From contig JAUWYU010000007.1 of the NCBI GenBank assembly GCA_030615655.1, forward strand, positions 1 to 23,685: a stretch of DNA of 23,685 nt, written 5' to 3'. The notes below the pieces were generated by a model. That model was not told the origin of the DNA and made no database searches. It worked only from the letters and a program-made list of their open reading frames with translations. Position numbers and translations under genes: made by a program. The stretch's first letter is position 1; every line of letters starts with the position of its first letter. Shown in pieces: positions 7,777-14,427 of the stretch. The stretch is from Dehalococcoidia bacterium (GTDB lineage Bacteria; Chloroflexota; Dehalococcoidia; Dehalococcoidales; RBG-16-60-22).

Positions 7777-9027
7777 TCAAGCCGGTGGGCTAGGATCAGC
7801 CGGTGGTCCCACATCAGGCGGTGGTCCCGCATTAGGCGGTGGTCCCGCATCAGGCGGTGGTCCCGCATTAGGCGGTGGTCCCGCATTAGGCGGTGGTCCC
7901 GCATTAGGCGGTGGTCCCGCATTAGGCGGTGGTCCCGCATTAGGCGGTGGTCCCGCATTAGGCGGCTCTGGTTTAGTGCCCTGACCCTGGCTGTTGCCCT
8001 GACTCTGGCCTTGGGCCAATGGCATCACTGGGTGAGAGCCGTCTATAGGTTGTCCTTCGCGAGCCTGTCCCTGTGGCTCTTCATCTTCGGAAGCGCTTAC
8101 CGGCGCTGGTTCGGATGGAGATGTTCCAAGTTCTACTGTGGTCTGCTGGCCGGCTGGCAAGTACACTTCCTCTCCCTGTGCGCTCACGCTCACCAGCCCT
8201 TCGGTTGTCTGTACCCTGGTTTCTCCCGCCTCGTCAACTTCAGTTAAAAATAGGGTACCGCGTACTAAGGCGACAGCTGATGGTGTTTGTATTTCATAAT
8301 GCGAACCCGCGTCCGCCATTTTTACAACGCGACTCCAGGTCTTGCCAACCCATTGTTTTAATACAATGATAGCGGCTTGTTTATCATTACCTTCAAGTTG
8401 CTGAATTTCTATATCGGTGCTGGGCTCAAGTGCTATGGTACTCCCATCAAAGAAGGTGAGAAGCGCGTTGGAATCCGGAGCTGTCTTTACCCGGGTTCCT
8501 ACATCTAGAGTCATTCCGTCAGCACCTTGTTGTCGGCCATCAGTTTCCGGAGATTGAATCTCAACACTACCACTGAGTATGCTCAATGTACATTGAGAAG
8601 CGAGAGCTGTAGATGGGAGGGAATTGAACGCACCAAAGCTGGCTACTATGGCAAGCAGCAATGCAAGTGTAACTGGAATGGCGACCTTTTTAACTCCGGC
8701 CAAAGACTGGCATAACCGTTGTTCTATCATGGCTAAATAATCAAAAATTGAAATACCTTGCTCCAGCTCTACGACCCTCGTTTTGGTAGCTTCTTGGTGT
8801 AGTCGAGCCATCAAACGCCCTCTGGCCGTTCTGCTACACTCCTCCGAAGGCTGTACTTTGGACACAGTAGAGACAAATAGTCCTGTATATAGCAGAGGTT
8901 CCAGTTGTTTCCGCATATCTGCATATTCGGCCACGCAGACATCAATTGTTTTGCCTTCGCTTATCCTTACGAGACACTCATCTAAGACTTTTGCCAGTTT
9001 AGCTTCCGTTTCCATACTTCCCGCCAC
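7777..9027 (-). CDS. Membrane FecR-domain protein, putative anti-sigma partner, with Pro-rich repeat tail
   Basis: A 416-aa protein. Residues 1-112 are a cytoplasmic helical region similar in position to zinc-less anti-sigma domains, 115-135 form a transmembrane helix (VAIPVTLALLLAIVASFGAF), and about 147-300 form an extracytoplasmic FecR domain with SGSVEI, GTRVKTAPDSNALLTFFDGS and PSAVALVRGT motifs. The C-terminus is a linker followed by nine PPPNAG-type hexads. The gene overlaps the sigma-factor gene by 29 bp if it starts at GTG 9025-9027, or 17 bp from ATG 9013-9015; neither has a strong ribosome site, which fits translational coupling. The likely role is to hold the adjacent ECF sigma factor at the membrane until a periplasmic or cell-wall signal arrives. 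It differs from classical FecR in lacking a TonB-receptor partner gene. Confidence 0.8.
   Translation of the reverse strand: MAGSMETEAKLAKVLDECLVRISEGKTIDVCVAEYADMRKQLEPLLYTGLFVSTVSKVQPSEECSRTARGRLMARLHQEATKTRVVELEQGISIFDYLAMIEQRLCQSLAGVKKVAIPVTLALLLAIVASFGAFNSLPSTALASQCTLSILSGSVEIQSPETDGRQQGADGMTLDVGTRVKTAPDSNALLTFFDGSTIALEPSTDIEIQQLEGNDKQAAIIVLKQWVGKTWSRVVKMADAGSHYEIQTPSAVALVRGTLFLTEVDEAGETRVQTTEGLVSVSAQGEEVYLPAGQQTTVELGTSPSEPAPVSASEDEEPQGQAREGQPIDGSHPVMPLAQGQSQGNSQGQGTKPEPPNAGPPPNAGPPPNAGPPPNAGPPPNAGPPPNAGPPPDAGPPPNAGPPPDVGPPADPSPPA
7799..7960 (-). repeat. 18-bp tandem repeat, nine units, inside the FecR-domain gene
   Basis: Nine contiguous 18-bp units (plus-strand unit GGCGGTGGTCCCGCATTA). 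Six are identical (7853-7960), one earlier unit is also identical (7817-7834), one differs by T-to-C (7835-7852), and the leftmost (7799-7816) has several changes. On the coding strand they give PPNAGP hexads with DAG and DVG variants. Near-identity suggests recent expansion by slippage, so copy number probably varies between strains. Confidence 0.95.
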
Positions 9028-9616
9028 CTAGTTTCTGCCTCAGTGTAGTGAGAGCGCGCATCTGTAATATTCTTACGGCGCCCCCACTCTTGCTCATAAT
9101 TTTTCCAATCTCCCGGCTATCCAGACCCTCTACAAATTTCAGGATGACAACCTGCCTCTGGTTTTGAGGCAAGTCAGCCACCACTTCCATCAGCTCCTGC
9201 TGGTCCAGCTTCATTTCAACTTCTAGTCCAGGGTCACTAAGTCCAGTTAGGTTTTCCATCTCCATTGATACACATTTCCGCATATCGCGTAGGGTATTTA
9301 TTATATGGTTATGGGCTATGCGATAAATCCAGGCATTGAAGGTGTGCCCTTTCCCCTTGCATGAGCCAATTGCTTTCCAGGCTTTGACGAATACCTCCTC
9401 CGTAATGTCTTCAGCTGTCATACTATCTTTAACCTGGTAGAAAGCATACCGGTAAATCCGATCAAGATATATACCGTACAGCTGTCCAAAGGCTTCGAAA
9501 TTACCACCAGCGGCTCTATCCACTAACTGTGCTACTTCAGATGGGTCAAGGGTTGAGACCGCAGCAATTGCCCGAGACTTTTTCTCCTCTCTAACTTTAT
9601 TACACACAACCTTCAT
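8999..9616 (-). CDS. ECF-type (sigma-70 family) RNA polymerase sigma factor
   Basis: A 205-aa ECF sigma factor. Region 2 spans about 36-112, with FEAFGQLYGIYLDRIYRYAFYQ, the core-binding DSMTAEDITEEVFVKAW (64-80) and the -10-reading FNAWIYRIAHNHIINTLRD. Region 4 spans about 140-195, with LPQNQRQVVILKFVEGLDSREIGKIMSKSGGAVRILQMRAL. The first 25 residues are a basic extension. The start ATG overlaps the cyclase stop (ATGA, 9613-9616), and the gene overlaps the FecR-domain gene at its 3' end, so the three proteins should be made together. It probably directs its own operon and unlinked targets; I could not identify a target promoter. Confidence 0.92.
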   Translation of the reverse strand: MKVVCNKVREEKKSRAIAAVSTLDPSEVAQLVDRAAGGNFEAFGQLYGIYLDRIYRYAFYQVKDSMTAEDITEEVFVKAWKAIGSCKGKGHTFNAWIYRIAHNHIINTLRDMRKCVSMEMENLTGLSDPGLEVEMKLDQQELMEVVADLPQNQRQVVILKFVEGLDSREIGKIMSKSGGAVRILQMRALTTLRQKLGGGKYGNGS

Positions 9617-11511
9617 GATTTGTTACACTTGCCTTTTACAGATTTATTTAAATTTCCAGCGTCAACAATCTGACAATCCTGGATATCCAATATTTCGTAC
9701 GCCTGAACAGGTTCGTGTCTTCCCTTAACTGACAGCGAATCTAACTGCTCTACCGTGACGTACTCTTTTACCTTTGCGTAGGTATCGGCTCCTATCCACA
9801 CCCTGCCACCAGGTGTGGCAGTGGCCAGCCTGGCGGCTGTGTTCACTGCGTCACCTATTACTGAATATGCCAGGTGGTCTCTGGAGCCCATATTACCGGC
9901 GACTGCCTCGCCCGTATTCACACCAATACCAAACTCCATCACCAATAAGGTTTCTTTCTCCTCCTGCAAATTACTGATAGCAAGCTGGGCATCAACCGCC
10001 GCTCTAGTTGCTAATAGGGCGTGCTCTTCAGACTTTATTGGCGTATTCCAGATTGCCATAACGCTATCGCCGCCGAAATTGCTAATCATGCCGCCATACT
10101 TAAGAACAGTTTCGATAATTATGTTCAGATAGCTATTTAATGTATTGACCACCGCTTCGGAACGTATATTCTCGGAGATGCTGGTAAAATGCCGAGCGTC
10201 AACAGACAGTACCGTTATTTCTTGCGTTTCCCCACCCAACTCCAATTCGTCTCCTCTTAAGGCTGTTAAAATTTTATCCACCACCGGTGGGGAAATATAG
10301 CGGCCGAAGGTCTTGGTTATCTCCATTTTCTCCGAGCGCTCGTAAATGACATTGTAAATATTCATACACGCAAAGGTGCCGACTACAGCTACGGGTGGAT
10401 GCAGCATATTTACAATGATGCCGTTATCGAATAAAAAGAAGGCGGTAAGAAAATAGATGATGCAGAGAAAGCCAGCCCATAAGGTAGCCCAAAGAACTCG
10501 GAGGCGTAATACCGCCAGGCCACAAAGAATCACTAAGACTAATATCGAAAAGATATCCACGATGGAAGGAGCTGGTCTTAGGAAATTACCGCTCAGAATA
10601 GTCTGCATAGCAGCGGCATGTAGGTCAACACCATTCATTACCCGACCTATCGGCGTCCAGAATGTATCACCGAGTCCGGTCGCTGTAACTCCAATGACTA
10701 CGATTTTATCCTGAAAACCAGCCGAAGAGCCGGCATCCCTCAGGGCGTCTACATAGGAAACAGTGTTAAAATTCAACGGGGCTGCCGCATCGTCCGTGTA
10801 GTTGATCAGCATGTTGCCGGAATCATCAAGCGAAATCGTTCTACCAGCAAAAGGTAGAGAGTTATCCTTGATAGGAGACTCAATAGCTTGTGAGCGCCGG
10901 AGATACTTGGCGATAGTGATTAAAGCCAGTGATGGTTCATATTGTTCGTCGCTTGGAATAATGAGGGGTAATCTCCTGACAATCCCATCCTCGTCAGGGA
11001 GCATAACGGCGTGCCCGACAGCAACGGCACCTTCCTCAAACACCTCCAGGGGCCTGATTGCTTCCTCCAGTGCAATTGTCTGTCCTATTGCCGTGGACTT
11101 ATGTGTTAAGACAGTGTGTACAAAGGGTAATATTACGTTTCCGGCATTTCTGATAGATTCTGCCAGTTCTTCATCGTCCGGAGACGGTTCGGAAAAAAGA
11201 ACATCAAAAACGATTACTCTTGCCCCGGCTTCAGCTAACACGTCTACCAGTTGTGCGTGGTAGGACCTTGGCCATGATGAGAATTGACCCAGCTTATCCA
11301 AGCTTTTATCGTCAATGCCGACAATTACAATATCCTTGGCCGGGTCTGCGCCTGGATTTAAGTTTGCTGCTTTGAAAAGGTTATCACTAATCTGTAGTTG
11401 TATTCCGTGGAGCAAGCTGAAATGGGAAATCAAGCAGAACGCAATGCCGAGCGCGGCTACCATAAGTAAGCCTGTAAAGAAGCGTCTTTTCCGTTTTAAT
11501 AGCCAAACCAC
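9613..11511 (-). CDS. CHASE2-domain class III adenylate/guanylate cyclase
   Basis: A 632-aa sensor cyclase. There is an N-terminal membrane anchor (about 11-30), an extracytoplasmic CHASE2 domain (about 40-315, with DIVIVGIDDKSLDKLG and ARVIVFDVLFSEPSPDD), three helices (about 317-390), a short linker, and a catalytic domain at 430-610. Metal-binding Asp438 (LSVDARHFT) and Asp482 (FGGDSVMAIW) are present, as are Asp554, Asn557 and Arg561 in VIGDAVNTAARL. The Lys usual in the DKFIGD position is Asn478, so purine specificity is less certain. The start is GTG 11509-11511 with AGGGAGGA 6 nt upstream. It is first in an operon with the sigma factor (4-nt overlap) and the FecR-domain gene. CHASE2 senses an unknown extracellular signal. 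Confidence 0.92.
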   Translation of the reverse strand: MVWLLKRKRRFFTGLLMVAALGIAFCLISHFSLLHGIQLQISDNLFKAANLNPGADPAKDIVIVGIDDKSLDKLGQFSSWPRSYHAQLVDVLAEAGARVIVFDVLFSEPSPDDEELAESIRNAGNVILPFVHTVLTHKSTAIGQTIALEEAIRPLEVFEEGAVAVGHAVMLPDEDGIVRRLPLIIPSDEQYEPSLALITIAKYLRRSQAIESPIKDNSLPFAGRTISLDDSGNMLINYTDDAAAPLNFNTVSYVDALRDAGSSAGFQDKIVVIGVTATGLGDTFWTPIGRVMNGVDLHAAAMQTILSGNFLRPAPSIVDIFSILVLVILCGLAVLRLRVLWATLWAGFLCIIYFLTAFFLFDNGIIVNMLHPPVAVVGTFACMNIYNVIYERSEKMEITKTFGRYISPPVVDKILTALRGDELELGGETQEITVLSVDARHFTSISENIRSEAVVNTLNSYLNIIIETVLKYGGMISNFGGDSVMAIWNTPIKSEEHALLATRAAVDAQLAISNLQEEKETLLVMEFGIGVNTGEAVAGNMGSRDHLAYSVIGDAVNTAARLATATPGGRVWIGADTYAKVKEYVTVEQLDSLSVKGRHEPVQAYEILDIQDCQIVDAGNLNKSVKGKCNKS

Positions 11512-11899
11512 CGCCGTTCCTCCCTGACTCGTGTGTGACTCTATCGGCTATAAATGTTATTATTGCTGTTCGATTAACTATCATGATACCTGGGGTGTAA
11601 ACAATGTATAAATATTGCGTAAGAATTCATAAAAATCTTGTTAACATGCCTTGAAGAAATGCTAAATTCTTGTTTATGGGGTGATTTTTAGTGCTTTGAT
11701 TGGTCTCTGATGCCGGTTATACTCGCTATGTCCAGAAAACGGAAAGATGAACAACCCGTCAGAAAGTATGGTCGAGGTTTCTTGACAAACCTAGTTGCGG
11801 TCATTGACATGCTGATTTTATATGGCTAATTCTCTATATCTAACGAACTTATCAGCCATGAGAAATAATGGGGAAGCCAACGAGGTGTTAGCTTAAGAT
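11512..11899. other. Gene-free region upstream of the cyclase operon
   Basis: About 388 nt that should contain the minus-strand promoter of the cyclase-sigma-FecR operon. I see no convincing sigma-70 pair there on the minus strand, which would fit use of an alternative sigma factor. Two plus-strand TTGACA motifs (about 11781-11810) lack good -10 boxes and have no plus-strand gene downstream. Confidence 0.4.
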
Positions 11900-12316
11900 T
11901 TATGAAGGGCCTAAAGAAGCCGTGTCAAGTTCTTCTAATACAGACTGAATTACCTGCTCTCCTCGATTTCGCTTTCCAAAACGCTTCTTTGAAACCGCGT
12001 CGGGCACACCATAGGTCTGCAGTAATGTTCTTACACATTCCCTTACCTGAGACTCTTCGTCACCAAGAATGGTTATGATAGTCTTACGCCCTGTAAGCAT
12101 GAACTGCCCAGGGCGCCTCTCTGAGAGCCTCGGTAGCAAGAAAGCCGGTTTCTTTCTTTCTTTAATACTAACATTGATCGCTACCCTAAATGCCTTGGCT
12201 ATCTCGGCTATTTCCTCTTCCTTAATCTCCACCCTTTCTCCAAGCTTGCGATGCTGCCAAGCGTAGGACTCTTCCTCTCGAGGATAGTAGTGAAGTTCGC
12301 CCTTAATGTTAGCCAT
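11900..12316 (-). CDS. Hypothetical protein, 138 aa
   Basis: I do not recognise the family. The composition is protein-like: a charged, helical middle (EIKEEEIAEIAKAFRVAINVSIKERKK), a Pro/Arg turn region, a strand TGRKTIITILGD, and a helical C-terminus with KKRFGKRNRGEQVIQSVLEEL. It has no signal peptide, membrane segment or metal motif. The start ATG has only a poor ribosome site (TTTGAG). It stands alone between the cyclase operon and the tmRNA-like scar at 12507-12542, so it may belong to an inserted segment. The chance that it is not expressed is real. Confidence 0.5.
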   Translation of the reverse strand: MANIKGELHYYPREEESYAWQHRKLGERVEIKEEEIAEIAKAFRVAINVSIKERKKPAFLLPRLSERRPGQFMLTGRKTIITILGDEESQVRECVRTLLQTYGVPDAVSKKRFGKRNRGEQVIQSVLEELDTASLGPS

Positions 12317-12422
12317 CTCAAAGCAATTTTACCGTCGAATTTCACTGATGGCAAGCCCTTTCAAGCACGATTATCCTTTCTGAGTCCTAAACCGATCACC
12401 ATTGCGGTTCCGGTTGAACGAA

Positions 12423-12455
12423 AAGCCATTTTGGTGAGCGTACACAAAATGGCTT
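12423..12455 (-). terminator. Rho-independent terminator-like hairpin after the second URO-D-like gene
   Basis: Perfect 11-bp stem AAGCCATTTTG (12423-12433) with CAAAATGGCTT (12445-12455) and an 11-nt loop. On the minus strand it ends GGCTTTTCG, giving a short T-run. It lies about 125 nt past the stop of the minus-strand gene at 12580-13893 and upstream of the orphan gene at 11900-12316. Confidence 0.55.
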
Positions 12456-12506
12456 ATTGTGCAGAACGCAATATTCCAAGCTGGATAACGGGTTAGTCGA
12501 CGTTTC

Positions 12507-12542
12507 TGGTGGAGACGGGGGAGGGTCGAACTCCACCTGAAA
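12507..12542 (-). other. tmRNA/tRNA 3'-end-like fragment, candidate attachment-site scar
   Basis: The minus strand reads TTTCAGGTGGAGTTCGAC, then a C-rich run, then CGTCTCCACCA. This is a T-arm with a GTTCGA loop, a 3' acceptor strand and an encoded CCA, the layout of a tmRNA (ssrA) 3' end. One base too many separates the TTC from CCA for a perfect fold. No 5' half lies within tRNA or tmRNA distance, because a protein gene occupies that space. Integrases that use ssrA 3' ends leave such fragments, and this is documented in Dehalococcoides. Its core recurs at 13975-13999. Confidence 0.4.
12518..12542 (-). repeat. Direct repeat copy A flanking the second URO-D-like gene
   Basis: A 25-nt block that matches 13975-13999 in the same orientation at 22 of 25 positions. 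The shared core is TTTCAGGT-N-GAGTTCGAC-N-CTC. Together with copy B it brackets the gene at 12580-13893, about 1.46 kb apart. Confidence 0.6.
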
Positions 12543-12579
12543 CAATTTTTAGTCATACCTGTCTTGCTGCAAATTCGGT

Positions 12580-13893
12580 CTAGTATCGCCCGTATTCCTT
12601 GATGGAGTCCAGCATTACCTTGATGTCTTCCGTAGTGCCCTTATCCGGAACCCTTATATTAAGAAGAAGACCTCCACCTTTACCACATGTGTCAATCAGA
12701 TTCTTGGTATATTTTTCTACTTCCGCTAGCGACCACACTTTCGATGACAATGGGCTTCGAGCTAAAACGCAGGTGTGACCGCCAAGGATTTCCTTTGCCT
12801 TAACCACATCCATATGCTCAACAGCAGCAATCACCTTACCTTTTGGTAATTCCAGTAGGCATTCAAGACGGTCGCCAAATTCTGCCTCGAAGAATGGAAT
12901 CGGGACATACCCCAAATCGATCGTGGCCTGCAATGCCTTCTTCAAACCCGGCCAGTAGAACTTCATGAACTGCGCATCGGACATGAAAGATTTATCCCCC
13001 CTCCAGAGAGGCATGCCGGTTCTTTTAGGATTGCCTCTCTTTTTAGGGTCAGCCGGAAATGCCCCTGCAATCCGCCTTTCCAGTATCATGTTACAAGCCT
13101 GAAGCAGTTTTTCAGGTCTCCGGTACATGTCTATCATCGAACCCTTCATTCCCCTCAAGAAGCTTGAAACGGTATCAAAAGGAGCGCCTCCAACACCTCC
13201 GGCGCCTAAATGGGCAAATGCCGGGAAGCCCAGTAGAGCCAGCTCCTCGTAGGCATCACCAATGGTTTTTCTGAATTCTGCCATCTCCCGTCCGGCTTTG
13301 GACAAAGACCTAGCAAGTTGCATAAATTCTGGAGTTGTGAATATGGGAACAATCCCCTCGAAACCCTGGAACATTACGCTGAGAGAAGGGAGTTTGGAAA
13401 GCGGTAGCAAGGCTCCATACATCCGCGGCAGGTAATACCGTATCATGAAGTCCGTTGGATCAGAAAGGAAAAGGTCGTATTCGTCCTCCTTCATATATTC
13501 TCCCTCGACAAACTGATATTCATAATCAGGAGGAAGCGGACCACCGGGCCAAAGCCTGTTCTTTACATCGAGGGCTTCGAGCGCGAGACCCGAAGTGGGC
13601 AGCCCGGCATTACACATGTCAGGTTCAAAATCAAGGGTGATTTGCCTCATTGCCGTTTTCCAGGCAATAGGATCATAATAGGCGGCAGAGTTGTGGATGC
13701 CAGTATATTTACTAGTATTTACATTTATCGAAAATGGCACCCTGTCCGGTTCCCTTAACTCGATGGCATCTCTCACTCTTTTTTCTCTTTCCTCGTAGAG
13801 TTGTTCCGTGGTCTTGCCTTTATTCTTCTCTATCTCCTCCCTTAAAACTTGCAGTTCTTTCTCGTATTGTTTCCGCGAAAGCGAGGTTGTCAT
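12580..13893 (-). CDS. Second uroporphyrinogen decarboxylase-like (URO-D superfamily) protein
   Basis: A 437-aa URO-D-superfamily protein similar in layout to the one at 5674-6939. It has a charged coiled-coil-like N-terminus (8-45), EPDRVPF (48-54), HNSAAYYDP, FFEAEFGDRLECLLELPKGK, a VVKAKEILGGHTC helix, and a terminal GGGLLLNIRVPDKGT. As in its paralogue, the zinc His-x-Cys of MtaA-type methyltransferases is missing, so the chemistry is unclear. AAGGGGGA stands about 6 nt before the ATG. It is a single-gene unit with its own terminator-like hairpin, flanked on both sides by the 25-nt tmRNA-like direct repeats, which suggests it may have been carried in as a cassette. It may serve demethylation or another C1 or CoA-linked step; no substrate can be assigned. 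Confidence 0.75.
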   Translation of the reverse strand: MTTSLSRKQYEKELQVLREEIEKNKGKTTEQLYEEREKRVRDAIELREPDRVPFSINVNTSKYTGIHNSAAYYDPIAWKTAMRQITLDFEPDMCNAGLPTSGLALEALDVKNRLWPGGPLPPDYEYQFVEGEYMKEDEYDLFLSDPTDFMIRYYLPRMYGALLPLSKLPSLSVMFQGFEGIVPIFTTPEFMQLARSLSKAGREMAEFRKTIGDAYEELALLGFPAFAHLGAGGVGGAPFDTVSSFLRGMKGSMIDMYRRPEKLLQACNMILERRIAGAFPADPKKRGNPKRTGMPLWRGDKSFMSDAQFMKFYWPGLKKALQATIDLGYVPIPFFEAEFGDRLECLLELPKGKVIAAVEHMDVVKAKEILGGHTCVLARSPLSSKVWSLAEVEKYTKNLIDTCGKGGGLLLNIRVPDKGTTEDIKVMLDSIKEYGRY

Positions 13894-13969
13894 ATGCTGT
13901 CCCCCTTAGTTTCGTATCCAACAAGGAATTATTAAGCCGCAGATGATTATAGGCTAGGAACAAAGAAAA

Positions 13970-14011
13970 AACAAGGCGAGAGTCGAACTCTACCTGAAAA
14001 ACAGCCTTGTT
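13970..14011 (-). terminator. Terminator-like hairpin after the ferredoxin gene, containing direct repeat copy B
   Basis: On the minus strand the outer arms AACAAGGC and GCCTTGTT (8 bp) enclose an inner hairpin AGAGT-TCG-ACTCT, and the right arm runs straight into a T-rich TTTTTTC. It lies 65 nt downstream of the ferredoxin stop. The 25-nt copy B (13975-13999) of the tmRNA-like repeat forms its core, so it may be a reused T-arm. Confidence 0.5.
13975..13999 (-). repeat. Direct repeat copy B flanking the second URO-D-like gene
   Basis: Partner of 12518-12542, in the same orientation, with three mismatches in 25. It keeps the GAGTTCGAC T-loop-like core but loses the C-rich and CCA tail present in copy A. 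Confidence 0.6.
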
Positions 14012-14076
14012 CCTCCGGCTAGCTGGGATGATGGCTGCTCCATAATTTAAAATGATCTTATTTCTATTCTAGGCGA

Positions 14077-14373
14077 CTAGATTTGATGGATTTCTCCGGT
14101 GGCCTTGTTCTTCCAGTACCCTCGCTGCTGTAACGGCCAGTTAAATGTGATAGCCCCGGGGTGGGGACAATCGTTAGCACAGCAGCCGCAATACCAGCAT
14201 TCTTCAGGATGCAGGATAATCGGCGGTTTGCCTTTCTCGGGGTGGGGTATGTAAACATCTATCTGGCAGACTTCTACACAATGGTTGCACCCGTTGCAAA
14301 TATCTGGATTGAAAATCACCGGATTGTTCGGTGTAGTAATATTAGGAATGGCGATTACTTTTTCCTGAGACAT
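14077..14373 (-). CDS. Ferredoxin-type 2x[4Fe-4S] protein
   Basis: A 98-aa electron carrier with two complete cluster motifs: C26-x2-C29-x2-C32-x3-C36 and C59-x2-C62-x2-C65-x3-C69-P, plus an extra Cys64. I take the ATG at 14371-14373 as start because GGAGGG sits just upstream; a longer TTG start (14383-14385) would lie inside that ribosome site. It is 54 nt downstream of the FAD oxidoreductase gene and surely co-transcribed, so the pair resembles the flavoprotein plus small iron-sulfur subunit layout of AprAB or fumarate-reductase-like enzymes. It could also supply electrons to the benzoyl-CoA reductase, which needs a low-potential ferredoxin, but that is inference. Confidence 0.88.
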   Translation of the reverse strand: MSQEKVIAIPNITTPNNPVIFNPDICNGCNHCVEVCQIDVYIPHPEKGKPPIILHPEECWYCGCCANDCPHPGAITFNWPLQQRGYWKNKATGEIHQI

Positions 14374-14427
14374 CTTTCCCTCCAAAAATCAGTTCGTTTA
14401 AAAGGTATAGTTATGATTTTGAACCTA

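Noticed and set aside
7799..7960. CRISPR array
   Set aside because: Units are contiguous with no spacers, encode a peptide repeat in frame, and no cas genes are present.
7739..8247. Plus-strand frames reading GGGPALGG or RWSRIR repeats
   Set aside because: They are antisense translations of the 18-bp tandem repeat in the FecR-domain gene and have no ribosome site or independent support.
11781..11830. Two plus-strand TTGACA boxes
   Set aside because: Neither has a good -10 at 16-18 bp, and no plus-strand gene follows.
12507..12542. Intact tRNA or tmRNA gene
   Set aside because: Only a 3' half is present, the spacing to CCA is off by one, and a protein gene occupies the place where the 5' half would be.
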